DNA from: an uncultured Chlorobiaceae bacterium
Lineage (GTDB): Bacteria > Bacteroidota > Chlorobiia > Chlorobiales > Chlorobiaceae
Length of the DNA: 57,305 bases
Direction of reading: 5' to 3'
Assembly (NCBI GenBank): GCA_903928225.1
Contig: CAIYPU010000150.1
Location: 1-57,305, forward strand
The translations under genes were made by a program, and so were the position numbers. The notes under the pieces were generated by a model. It saw only the letters and a list, made by a program, of their open reading frames with translations, did no database searches and was not told where the DNA came from. Position 1 is the stretch's first letter; the number at the start of each line of letters is the position of its first letter. This document shows positions 43,137-51,956 of this stretch, one piece after another.

Positions 43137-43664
43137 ATGATGCGTATGCTTGGGTTGTCCAATGAAGAACTGAGAAGAAGAGCGTGCAGGGTCAGGCTTG
43201 TCCTTTCCGACAATGATGGCGTTTTTACCGATAACGGTGTGTATTATTCGGAACGTGGCGAGGAGATGAAACGTTACTCGATCCGTGACGGCATGGGGGT
43301 CGAGCGACTGCGTGATGCGGGCATCGATACCGGAATAATGACCGGCGAGGTTTCTCCAAGCATTTCAAAACGTGCCGACAAACTCGGCATGAAAAGGCTT
43401 TATCTCGGCGTCAGGGACAAATATGCCATGCTTTCCACGGTCCTCAAGGAGACAGGTCTGCAGACGTTCGAACTGGCCTATATCGGCGACGATGTCAACG
43501 ACCTCGGTATCATGAGAGCAATTGAGACGGAAGGGCTGACCGCCTGTCCCCGTGATGCGACTTCCTTTGTCGAACCCCATGTTCACTATCGCTGCCAGGC
43601 GGACGGTGGTTACGGTGCATTCAGGGATTTCGCCGAGTGGCTCATCAGGCTGAGGCAGCCCTGA
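43137..43664 (+). CDS. KdsC-like HAD phosphatase
   Basis: A 175-residue HAD hydrolase of the C0-capless KdsC type. HAD motif I is VLSDNDGVFTDNG (Asp25 and Asp27; KdsC usually has LDVDGVxTDG), motif II lies in IMTGEVS (Ser/Thr position), motif III in GVRDK and motif IV in YIGDDVNDLGIM. GMGVERLRDAGI and YGAFRDFAEWLI also match KdsC. It would dephosphorylate KDO-8-P or a nonulosonate-9-phosphate. The neighbour is a NeuB-type synthase, which favours the latter. The start could be the first or second Met. Confidence 0.85.
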   Translation: MMRMLGLSNEELRRRACRVRLVLSDNDGVFTDNGVYYSERGEEMKRYSIRDGMGVERLRDAGIDTGIMTGEVSPSISKRADKLGMKRLYLGVRDKYAMLSTVLKETGLQTFELAYIGDDVNDLGIMRAIETEGLTACPRDATSFVEPHVHYRCQADGGYGAFRDFAEWLIRLRQP

Positions 43665-43753
43665 CGAGCCCGGCATTTAATTTTATTCAATACAACACTG
43701 CGAAAAGGGCATCCTGACAGCCATGAGCCCTGTTCGCTTCATTCCGGAATAGT

Positions 43754-44623
43754 ATGGCAGAATTAACAATTGGTAATCGCAAGGTTGGGGATGGACATCC
43801 GGTATTTATCATTGCGGAAATCGGCATCAATCACAACGGTTCTCTTGATGTTGCAAAAAAACTTATAGAGGGTGCCGCGCTTGCCGGCTGCGATGCGGTA
43901 AAGTTCCAGAAACGCACCCCGGACCTGTGCGTTCCAAGAGAGCAGCGGGACATCGAGCGGGATACGCCGTGGGGCCGTATGAAGTATATCGATTACCGGT
44001 ACAGGGTTGAATTCGGCAGGGACGATTACGGCGAGATAGACCGTTACTGCAGGGAACACGGTATTTTATGGTTTGCCTCATGCTGGGACGAAGAATCGGT
44101 CGATTTCATGGAACAGTTCGATCCTCCCTGTTATAAAGGCGCTTCAGCTTCACTTACCGACATCGGGCTCCTGAAGAAAACCTCCGGAACGGGAAGGCCT
44201 CTGATCATTTCAACCGGAATGTCCACGATGGAAGAGGTTGAAAGGGCTGTTTCCGAACTCGACACGAAAAATCTTCTCCTTGCCCATACGAATTCCACCT
44301 ACCCCTGTCCGGTCGATGAGCTTAACCTGAGGATGATCAATACCTACAAGACGCTTTATCCGGATATTCCTGTCGGCTATTCCGGTCATGAGGTAGGGCT
44401 CGCCACAACATGGGCGGCGGTGGCTCTGGGCGCGGTTTTCATCGAAAGGCATGTCACCCTTGACAGGGCGATGTGGGGATCGGACCAGGCAGCATCGGTC
44501 GAACTGTCTGGGATGGCCCGACTGGTATCGAACACACGGGATATCGAAAAAGCACTCGGGGACGGCGTCAAGAGGGTTTATGACGGTGAAGCCGCGGCAA
44601 GGAAAAAACTCAGAAGGTCCTGA
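43754..44623 (+). CDS. NeuB-type nonulosonate (sialic acid-like) synthase, short form
   Basis: A 289-residue TIM-barrel synthase condensing phosphoenolpyruvate with an N-acyl mannosamine-type sugar. PVFIIAEIGINHNGSLDVAKKLI, DAVKFQKRTPDL, PCYKGASASLTD, LIISTGMSTMEEVERAV and VGYSGHEVGLATTWAAVALGA (in part) match the NeuB domain. The C-terminal antifreeze/SAF domain found in most NeuB proteins (about 340 residues) is missing, and the protein ends naturally after the barrel. It lies 89 bp after the KdsC-like phosphatase in the same direction; together they could make a nonulosonic acid and remove its phosphate. No CMP-transferase or epimerase is nearby. Confidence 0.85.
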   Translation: MAELTIGNRKVGDGHPVFIIAEIGINHNGSLDVAKKLIEGAALAGCDAVKFQKRTPDLCVPREQRDIERDTPWGRMKYIDYRYRVEFGRDDYGEIDRYCREHGILWFASCWDEESVDFMEQFDPPCYKGASASLTDIGLLKKTSGTGRPLIISTGMSTMEEVERAVSELDTKNLLLAHTNSTYPCPVDELNLRMINTYKTLYPDIPVGYSGHEVGLATTWAAVALGAVFIERHVTLDRAMWGSDQAASVELSGMARLVSNTRDIEKALGDGVKRVYDGEAAARKKLRRS

Positions 44624-44714
44624 ACACTGCTGAAACAGGAATCTCGAATTGAAGCGGCTATTGACGATATTTGTTCATTGGCCGTTTTTTTCGATCAAGC
44701 AAGCGATTGAGACA

Positions 44715-46601
44715 ATGAAGAGCCCCCTCGTCTTCTTTTTTATCGCGATAATTTCATTTACTGCCTTCAGGCCGGCATGGGGAGGATCATCGGCAGATTC
44801 TCTCGGTGTGAGGATTAAGGAGTTGCAGACCGAGGCAGCAAACGGCAACACGACTGCTCAATACAGCCTCGGGATCGCCTTGTCAACTGGATCTGGCATA
44901 AGGCAGGACGCTTCTGAGAGCGTCAGATGGTTCAGGATGGCGGCAGAGAAAGGCCATCCGGGGGCGCAATACCAGCTCGGGATGGCTTATGAAAAGGGGC
45001 GGGGTGTTTTCATGGATTATGCCCAGGCAGTCAGGTGGTACCGCCTCGCGGCGCAGCAGAATTATCCCGAGGCGCTCAACGGTATCGGGGAGCTCTATAA
45101 AAACGGGCTCGGTGTCCCGAGAAACGGGAAGGAAGCGTTCAACTGGTTCTGGCTGGCCGCCGAAAAAGGTCTGCCTGCCGGGCAGTACAATCTCGGGGCC
45201 ATGTATGAGAAAGGGCAGGGAGTTTTGCGGAATTATCCGCAGGCTTTCAAATGGTACCTTCTTGCGGCCCGGCAGGGTTACCTGACAGCCCAGAACAGCC
45301 TCGGCGCTCTCTACCAGTATGGCCGAGGAGTGGCCAGGAACAGCGAAGAAGCTGCAAGATGGTATCGGCTGGCTTCGGAACAGGCCCTTGCATCCGCAAA
45401 ACGTGAATCCGTGAAGCTCGCTTCAGCATCATCCGCAGCAAAGCAGGCAACATCGGAGTCCACTGCGGAGCAACGCATGGAAACCATTCGCAATGAGGCG
45501 CTTCTTACCTATAACCACGAAAAAACATACCATAGCAATCCGCTTGACCGCAGGCAGCTGGCCACGTTATCCCGACGTTACCCTCCGAAACATCCAAACG
45601 CAGATGCGACCAGGGGAGTGACGGGTGCTCAGGAGTCCATATCATCCACCGTAGTTGGGGCAGTTCCTCCATTGTCCGCCATTCAGGTTCCTGCAGCGGC
45701 AAAGCATGTCGCCGGAGCGCCGGATATGGCCCATGAAAAGCTTCATGAAAAGAGTGCTGTTTTCCGCAAGCGTGTTGTGTGGCTTTTCGGAAGTTTTCCT
45801 CCGGTTCTGCAACAGGCAGCAAGCTCCCACCGGAAGGATACCCTGAAAGCTGAAGAACCCGGGAAGACAGCACAGGAGAAACTGGCCAGAAAAACTGATA
45901 CAGGCGAAGCTTTGGCAAAAAAAACGCTTGCCGTTGAAAAACAGACGGTACCGGTTTCTGCCCGGAAACGAAGCGAAACACCAGGGAAGCCGGATGAGGC
46001 CCTGAAGAATACCCGCCAGGCTGCTGAAAAAGGTGACGCCGCGGCGCAGTACCGCATCGGAGCAGAATATGAAAATGGCACAGGGGTTCCCAAGGACCTG
46101 CTCGAAGCCGCAAGATGGTACCGCCAGGCTGCATTGCAGAACAATACTGCGGCACAGAACAGCCTGGCCATGTTGTATGCAAAAGGGCAGGGAGTGCCCA
46201 GAGATTATGCGGAGGCCCTCAAATGGCTGAACCTCGCATGCCGGCAGGGCAGCGCCTCCGGTCAGTGCAACCTCGGGCAGATGTATGAACGTGGGCTTGG
46301 TGTGCCGAAGGATTATGCCGAAGCGGTCAGGTGGTACCGTCTCGCTGCAGAACGGGGTTTCGCTGCCGCTCAATACCGTCTTGGCCTGATGTACGAAAAT
46401 GGACGGGCCCTGCCGAAAGATCTGGAACAGGCTTTCGGTTTGTTCCGGAAGGCCGCACTGCAGGGGCATGCCCCTGCACAGTTCAAGCTCGGAGAAGCTT
46501 ACCGGAACGGGCTCGGTGTCCCGCAGGACAACGCCAGGGCTGCTGAATGGCATGCGAAAGCAAGGAAAAAAGGTTACAGCGTGCAGGCCTCATCACCTTG
46601 A
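44715..46601 (+). CDS. Secreted Sel1-repeat (TPR-like) protein
   Basis: A 628-residue exported protein from the ATG at 44715 (signal MKSPLVFFFIAIISFTAFRPAWG). A TTG at 44649 would add 22 residues upstream of the signal and is less likely. It contains about ten Sel1 repeats of 36 residues with the consensus AQYxLGxxYxxGxGVxxDyxxAxxWYrxAAexG: five near the N-terminus and five near the C-terminus. A ~220-residue low-complexity linker rich in Ala, Ser, Lys and Thr joins them. Sel1 proteins scaffold protein complexes in the periplasm. The partner is unknown. Confidence 0.88.
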   Translation: MKSPLVFFFIAIISFTAFRPAWGGSSADSLGVRIKELQTEAANGNTTAQYSLGIALSTGSGIRQDASESVRWFRMAAEKGHPGAQYQLGMAYEKGRGVFMDYAQAVRWYRLAAQQNYPEALNGIGELYKNGLGVPRNGKEAFNWFWLAAEKGLPAGQYNLGAMYEKGQGVLRNYPQAFKWYLLAARQGYLTAQNSLGALYQYGRGVARNSEEAARWYRLASEQALASAKRESVKLASASSAAKQATSESTAEQRMETIRNEALLTYNHEKTYHSNPLDRRQLATLSRRYPPKHPNADATRGVTGAQESISSTVVGAVPPLSAIQVPAAAKHVAGAPDMAHEKLHEKSAVFRKRVVWLFGSFPPVLQQAASSHRKDTLKAEEPGKTAQEKLARKTDTGEALAKKTLAVEKQTVPVSARKRSETPGKPDEALKNTRQAAEKGDAAAQYRIGAEYENGTGVPKDLLEAARWYRQAALQNNTAAQNSLAMLYAKGQGVPRDYAEALKWLNLACRQGSASGQCNLGQMYERGLGVPKDYAEAVRWYRLAAERGFAAAQYRLGLMYENGRALPKDLEQAFGLFRKAALQGHAPAQFKLGEAYRNGLGVPQDNARAAEWHAKARKKGYSVQASSP

Positions 46602-46844
46602 CCATGCTGATATGCCTGATTTACCTGGCTCAGGTTCATCGGGCAGCTTTATCCTCCGGTTTTCATGTAGTGTTTTCACCTGTCAGCAATAAACACTTTC
46701 ATGCAGCTTGCTATATTTACTTCACTGCTTTAAATTTACCCCTCGATTGCCTGTCGATGCCGGATGAGACTTCCCGGGCTTGACAGGCTCAAGCAATCAA
46801 CATGGTTTTTCAACAAAACGATAATTTTGAAAAGAGATTCAACG

Positions 46845-48716
46845 ATGAATACTGGTTCTTCGGTTCGGGAATTCGAGTACAAGGCGGAAATGAAACAGCT
46901 TCTGGACCTGATCGTCCATTCGCTCTATACCCATCCTGAAATTTTTCTGAGGGAGCTGATATCCAATGCTTCCGATGCCCTCAACAAGGTCCGTTTCAAC
47001 GCTCTTACGGCAGAAGACCTCCTCGACAGGGATGCCGAGCTCGCCGTGAGGATTTCCATAGACAAGGAGAGCGGTGCCTTCGCCATCGAAGACAGCGGTG
47101 TCGGCATGGGCGAGGAAGATCTTGTCGCCAATCTCGGAACGGTCGCGAAATCGGGCACGCTCGGTTTCATGCAGGCATTGAAAGAGCAGCAGAAAGAGCT
47201 GGACGGAAACCTGATCGGCCAGTTCGGCGTCGGATTCTACTCGGTGTTCATGGTCACTGATGAGGTCACGGTCGAAACGAGAAGCTCGCAACCCGATTCG
47301 AAAGGGTACCGCTGGCGTTCCGGCGGGCAGGGCACCTATACGATCGAAGAGACGGGGCGGACGGAACGGGGAACGAAGATTACGTTCACCCTGAAGGAGG
47401 AGTTCCGTGAGTTTGCCGAAGAGTACCGCGTCGAGCAGATTATCAGGAAGTATTCCAACTTTGTCGATTTCCCGATCTATCTCGACAGCAGGCAGGTCAA
47501 TACCGTGACGGCACTCTGGCAGCGGCCCAAAAACGAGCTGAAAGAGGCTGATGCCGCGGAATTTTACAAATTCATCGCAGGCGATTATCAGGACCCCCTC
47601 GATTACCTGCAGGTTTCCGTCGAAGGTGCGGTGGCGTTCAAGGCCCTCCTGTTCCTGCCGAAAGAAGCGCCCATGGACCTGCTGTACCGCCAGAGCGAGC
47701 TCGAGAACCGCGGTCCCCAGCTCTATGTCCGAAAGGTGATGATCCAGCACGAGTGCCGCGACCTGCTGCCCGAATACCTCCGGTTCATCGCCGGCGTTGT
47801 CGATACGGAAGACCTGCCGCTCAATGTTTCGAGGGAAGTTGTCCAGACGAGCCCGGTGCTTGCGAAAATCCGGCAGATCCTGACCGGAAAAATCCTCGGC
47901 TGGTTCGAGGAGCTTGCCAAGGAGCAGCCTGAAAAGTTCAGGACTTTCTACAAGGCTTTCGGGCCGATTGTGAAAATCGGGTTGAACACGGATTTCACCA
48001 ACCGGGAGAAACTCATCGAACTGCTCAGGTTTGAAAGCACGAAAACAGGTCAGGACGAGTTCGTCACCCTGAAGGAGTATGCAGTGAGGATGCCCGAAGA
48101 CCAGAAAGAGATATATTATCACTCCGGTGCGAACCGTGAGCAGCTTCTCGCCAATCCGAACCTCGAATATTTCCAGGATATGGGGATCGAGGTGCTGCTG
48201 CTCAGCGATCCTGTCGATGTGTTTGTGATGCCATCGATACACGAGTATGATAAAAAGCCGCTGAAATCGATTGAAAAAGCGGATATTGATTTTTCAAAAC
48301 GCAAAGAGGGACAGGCTGAACCTCTTGTCGGCAACCTGCTGGAGCCGGTCCTGAAGCTTTTCCGCGAGACGCTCGGGGACAGGGTCGAGGATGTCGTGGA
48401 ATCGCACCGGCTTGTCAGTTCGCCGGTAACGCTGGTGAGCGGAAAAAACGCTTTCGACAGCCAGCTGGAAAAGATGATGAAAATGATGCAGCAGGATGTC
48501 CCTGTCGGAAAACGCATACTCGAGGTGAACACATCGCACCCGATCATCAGGAACCTTTCCGGCATGCTGATTGCCAATGAAAGCAACCCGCTTCTCCGGA
48601 CCGTTGTGAACCAGCTTTTCGAAGGTGCGCTCATGCTCGAGGGAAGCCTCGATTCCACGACGGCGTTTCTCGGAAGGATGAACGAACTGATCGAGGCTGC
48701 GACACTCTCCAGGTGA
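46845..48716 (+). CDS. htpG: Hsp90-family chaperone
   Basis: A 623-residue molecular chaperone. The GHKL ATPase domain shows [42 protein letters not shown] (in part) and [16 protein letters not shown], followed by the middle and C-terminal dimerisation domains. The ATG at 46845 is chosen: the upstream extension to 46764 is not Hsp90-like, and [20 protein letters not shown] is the usual N-terminus. The size matches bacterial HtpG. Confidence 0.96.
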   Translation: MNTGSSVREFEYKAEMKQLLDLIVHSLYTHPEIFLRELISNASDALNKVRFNALTAEDLLDRDAELAVRISIDKESGAFAIEDSGVGMGEEDLVANLGTVAKSGTLGFMQALKEQQKELDGNLIGQFGVGFYSVFMVTDEVTVETRSSQPDSKGYRWRSGGQGTYTIEETGRTERGTKITFTLKEEFREFAEEYRVEQIIRKYSNFVDFPIYLDSRQVNTVTALWQRPKNELKEADAAEFYKFIAGDYQDPLDYLQVSVEGAVAFKALLFLPKEAPMDLLYRQSELENRGPQLYVRKVMIQHECRDLLPEYLRFIAGVVDTEDLPLNVSREVVQTSPVLAKIRQILTGKILGWFEELAKEQPEKFRTFYKAFGPIVKIGLNTDFTNREKLIELLRFESTKTGQDEFVTLKEYAVRMPEDQKEIYYHSGANREQLLANPNLEYFQDMGIEVLLLSDPVDVFVMPSIHEYDKKPLKSIEKADIDFSKRKEGQAEPLVGNLLEPVLKLFRETLGDRVEDVVESHRLVSSPVTLVSGKNAFDSQLEKMMKMMQQDVPVGKRILEVNTSHPIIRNLSGMLIANESNPLLRTVVNQLFEGALMLEGSLDSTTAFLGRMNELIEAATLSR

Positions 48717-48747
48717 GGAGATTCAAAAACAATTAACCAGTGAATTC

Positions 48748-49623
48748 GTGAAAAAGGGAAGAGATTTCGAATCAAGGGAAGCCGTGATTTTCCAGAGGAA
48801 CGAGCTGACCGACCATTACATCTACAAGAACCTGGCAGGGCGGATCACCGGCGTGAAGAACCGCAGGATCATGGCGCAGATTGCGGACGATGAAATGCGG
48901 CATTATTCCATCTGGAAAAACTATACCCAGAAAGATGTCAGCCCCCGCCGTGTAAAGATCTGGTTCTATGCGTTTGTCAGTTCGGTGTTCGGCCTTCTGT
49001 TCGGCATCAAGCTCATGGAGAAATCCGAAAAGAAATCCCACGACCTTTACAGCAGGATACCTGGTTTGTACAAGGAGATCAACGGGATCATCCGGGATGA
49101 GGAAGAGCACGAGCAGGCACTGCTCTCGCTTCTTGACGAGGACCTGATGAACTCCACGGCATCGCTGGTGCTCGGGTTCAACAATGCGCTTGTCGAAATG
49201 ATCGGCATCGTTGCGGGCCTTACCTTCGCCCTGCAGGACAGCGCTCTTGTCGCCCTGACGGCAATGGTTGCCGGTCTATCTGCCGCTGTAGCCATGGGTG
49301 CCTCGAGGTTTTTCTCGGAAAGATCGGAAATGCCCGGCGGAAGTCCTTTCAAAGCAGCCATATCCGCCGGTTTCGCCTATATCATCATCGTGGCGCTGCT
49401 TGTTTTCCCGTACCTTCTTTTCAGCAATATTTTCATCTGTTTCGGCATTACCCTCTTTTCGGCGCTCTGCATTACCGGCTTTTTCAGCTTCTATATCGCC
49501 GTCTGCAGGAACAGGCCGTTCCGAAGCCGTTTTTTCGAGGTTATCGGACTCGTTGTCTTTGTTTCGCTGATCTGTATCCTTGCCGGTTACGGTATCCATT
49601 TCGGCTATGGCATGATCAGGTAA
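48748..49623 (+). CDS. Ferritin-like/VIT1 fusion membrane protein (MbfA/ErVIT1-like)
   Basis: A 291-residue protein. The N-terminal ~60 residues form a ferritin-like (erythrin) module with di-iron-type ligands: ELTDHYIYKNLA, DDEMRHYSIWKNY, and later RDEEEHEQALLSLL (Glu/His sites). The C-terminal half is a VIT1/CCC1 transporter domain with about five transmembrane helices (ALVEMIGIVAGLTFALQDSALV; AVAMGASRFFSERSE). MbfA-type members export iron or manganese during overload. The start is GTG, 31 bp after htpG, so the two may be co-transcribed. Confidence 0.87.
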   Translation: MKKGRDFESREAVIFQRNELTDHYIYKNLAGRITGVKNRRIMAQIADDEMRHYSIWKNYTQKDVSPRRVKIWFYAFVSSVFGLLFGIKLMEKSEKKSHDLYSRIPGLYKEINGIIRDEEEHEQALLSLLDEDLMNSTASLVLGFNNALVEMIGIVAGLTFALQDSALVALTAMVAGLSAAVAMGASRFFSERSEMPGGSPFKAAISAGFAYIIIVALLVFPYLLFSNIFICFGITLFSALCITGFFSFYIAVCRNRPFRSRFFEVIGLVVFVSLICILAGYGIHFGYGMIR

Positions 49624-49668
49624 GGGGCCCCTTGCGCAGGGCGGCATTGCCGCCGGGCCCGGGACTGT

Positions 49669-51255
49669 TCAGGAAATGAGTGTTTTCAGTTTCCGGGCTG
49701 CGGCTTCACCATCGAACGTATGGGAGGTTTCGATATCGATCACCAGTGATTTTTCCTCTTCGCCGAACCCCTCACCCTTTTCCAGCTGAAGCCGCAGGAC
49801 GGCGAGGTCGGCATCCGACGCATCCCGGTTCTCCTTCAGCCGTTTCCTTACCCGTTCTGCCAGGACCTCTTCAGGAGCATGGAACCGGAGTATCCTGAAG
49901 GGGCATCCCGCCTTTTCGGCAGCCTTCCGGAACAACGCTCTTTTTTCCTCCTCGAGGAACGTGGCGTCGGCGATCACCGGAATACCCTCCTCGAGAGAAA
50001 TTCTGGTAATTTCAAGGAGTTTCCGGTAGGTCTCGTCGTTCGATCCCTCTGAATAGAGCTTCAGGGCACCTTCCTCGCGGCAGCGGTCGAGCGGTCCCAG
50101 TCCGGCAATCCTCTTGCGTTCGATGTCGGAGCGGATGTGCAGGCATTCGAGCTTCGAGGCGATTTCTGCGGAAACGGTGGTTTTGCCGCTGCCGGAAAAC
50201 CCGCAGGTGATCAGCAATATGGGCGGTCGTTTTCCGCTACACTCATCCGCAAGCCTGATATATGAGCGGTGCTCCTCGAGCACCCTGCTGTCGGGCCTTT
50301 CATGCATCGTCTGGGCATAACGGATTGCCGTCACCTTTGCCCTCACCATGGCCCTGTAGACGGTATAGTAGCCAAGAAGGGGCAGAGCGGAATAATCGCC
50401 GGTATCGGAGAGGTAGCTGTTCAGCAGCCTCCATGCGAGCCCCGGTTCTCCACCGTGCTTCAGGTCCATGAAAAGAAACGCAAGGTCGCTCTGCACGTCG
50501 ATCATGCTGAGGACCTCGTTGAACTCGATGCAGTCGAAAATGCAGATCCGTCCCTGCCACAGGACCATGTTTCCCGTATGCATATCGCCATGGCACTGAC
50601 GGACGAAACCTGTGCTTTTCCTGAGGAGGAAGAGCGGGGAGAGGCGTTCATGCTCTCTGAGTGTCCATGATTTAAGTTTTTCAAGCAGTTCGATCTCTTT
50701 GCGGTCCTTTGTGATTTCCCCGGTATGGATGAAATTTGCCAGCACCGGCCCGATGATTGTATCGGGCAGGCCGAACGGGGTATTTTCCGGGGCGGATGGA
50801 ATTGCGCTGTGGAACGCCGATACGGTTTGCGAGATTTTGTCGACAAGTTCTCTCGTGAGCAGTTTTTTCGAGAGCATCCGGTCAAGCTCCATCGTCCGGT
50901 CGAACCGGACCATTTTTACCAGATAATCGACAACTTTTCCCTTCCTCTCGCTGCCGGCAAGAAAAAATTCACTGCCTGACCGTAGCACGGGTACGACCGC
51001 CTGGTAGATTTCGGGGCAAAGCCTGCGGTTGAGCCGGAGTTCTTCGTTGCAGAAGCGCTTTCGTTTCTCCAGGGTTGAAAAATCGAGGAACCCGAGGTTG
51101 ACCGGTTTCTTGAGCTTGTAAGCCCATGGTCCTGCAAGAAATATCCTGGAAATGTGGGTCTCGACGACGTCAACCACCCCTGTCGGGTGAGGGTAGGCTG
51201 CCGGGTGGCTCAATGCCTGTGTCAGAGGGTCCATGGCCATGTGTTCAGACTTCAA
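49669..51255 (-). CDS. Fusion of aminoglycoside-phosphotransferase-like kinase and AAA-type P-loop kinase
   Basis: A 528-residue protein. The first ~330 residues form an APH/choline-kinase-type fold, with a Brenner loop CHGDMHTGNMVLW near residue 225 and a catalytic DCIEFNEV. A P-loop kinase/zeta-like domain follows from about residue 345 (LITCGFSGSGKTTVSAEIAS) with IRSDIERKRIAG and VIADATFLEEE. Such 'bifunctional APH/ATP-binding' proteins are widespread, but substrates are unknown. This need not mean antibiotic resistance. It is divergent from uspA across 191 bp. Confidence 0.88.
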   Translation of the reverse strand: MKSEHMAMDPLTQALSHPAAYPHPTGVVDVVETHISRIFLAGPWAYKLKKPVNLGFLDFSTLEKRKRFCNEELRLNRRLCPEIYQAVVPVLRSGSEFFLAGSERKGKVVDYLVKMVRFDRTMELDRMLSKKLLTRELVDKISQTVSAFHSAIPSAPENTPFGLPDTIIGPVLANFIHTGEITKDRKEIELLEKLKSWTLREHERLSPLFLLRKSTGFVRQCHGDMHTGNMVLWQGRICIFDCIEFNEVLSMIDVQSDLAFLFMDLKHGGEPGLAWRLLNSYLSDTGDYSALPLLGYYTVYRAMVRAKVTAIRYAQTMHERPDSRVLEEHRSYIRLADECSGKRPPILLITCGFSGSGKTTVSAEIASKLECLHIRSDIERKRIAGLGPLDRCREEGALKLYSEGSNDETYRKLLEITRISLEEGIPVIADATFLEEEKRALFRKAAEKAGCPFRILRFHAPEEVLAERVRKRLKENRDASDADLAVLRLQLEKGEGFGEEEKSLVIDIETSHTFDGEAAARKLKTLIS

Positions 51256-51446
51256 GGGAGTCGGGCTTGCTGCAGTCGCCTCTGAAACAATATACGGGAG
51301 TTGGAAAGGATGGGCAACTTCACGAGCAGTGTTGGCGTGAAAAAGGCTGTCATTCTTGAGGTTGCGATGGAATCCGTATAAAAAAATGTAAATTCAACGT
51401 TTCTCGAGAGAGTTCTTTTCCTTTAACCTTGCCCTGATTTACGTCC

Positions 51447-51914
51447 ATGATACAACTTGGAAAAATCCTCTGCCCTACCGACTTTTCTCCGACTTCCGAC
51501 AACGCTGTCCGATATGCCGTCGAATTCGCCCGCAGGGTCGGGGCACATGTCCGTTTCCTCAATATCGCCACTCCGAATAACCCTCAGCAGAAAACCGATG
51601 CGCAGGTGTCTCCCGAAATGACGGGTGCGGAGCATGAAGAGGGTATTCCCGAGAAATTTTCCCGGGTGCTGATGACCGAGAAAAAGAAAGGGCTGAGCGC
51701 CGATATTTTCATGCTCAAGGGAGAAGAGGCCCACAAGGTCATATCCGACCATGCAGCATCCTGGGGAGCTGATCTTATCATAATGGGTTCCCATGGCCGA
51801 ACCGGGCTCACAAGGCTTATCATGGGAAGCGTGGCAGAGGAGGTTTTCCGCTCTTCCGGCGTTCCCGTCCTGCTTGTCAAAGAGCAGGCCGCCGACAAAA
51901 TCGTTTCCGACTGA
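51447..51914 (+). CDS. Universal stress protein, UspA family
   Basis: A 155-residue cytoplasmic protein with the UspA fold: ILCPTDFSPTSDNAVRYAVEFA at the N-terminus and the C-terminal ATP-binding motif GSHGRTGLTRLIMGSVAEEVF (G-2x-G-9x-G-S/T). The intact motif marks the ATP-binding subclass. It lies 42 bp before the class I fumarase gene and may be co-transcribed with it, possibly linking stress or redox status to the Fe-S enzyme. Confidence 0.93.
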   Translation: MIQLGKILCPTDFSPTSDNAVRYAVEFARRVGAHVRFLNIATPNNPQQKTDAQVSPEMTGAEHEEGIPEKFSRVLMTEKKKGLSADIFMLKGEEAHKVISDHAASWGADLIIMGSHGRTGLTRLIMGSVAEEVFRSSGVPVLLVKEQAADKIVSD

Positions 51915-51956
51915 CAATCAACCGACAAGTTTCCACAATATCAGAGCATCCGGTTT

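Noticed and set aside
49669-51255. Aminoglycoside resistance gene
   Set aside because: The APH-like fold is shared by many kinases; the fused P-loop domain and the core-like setting argue against a resistance determinant.
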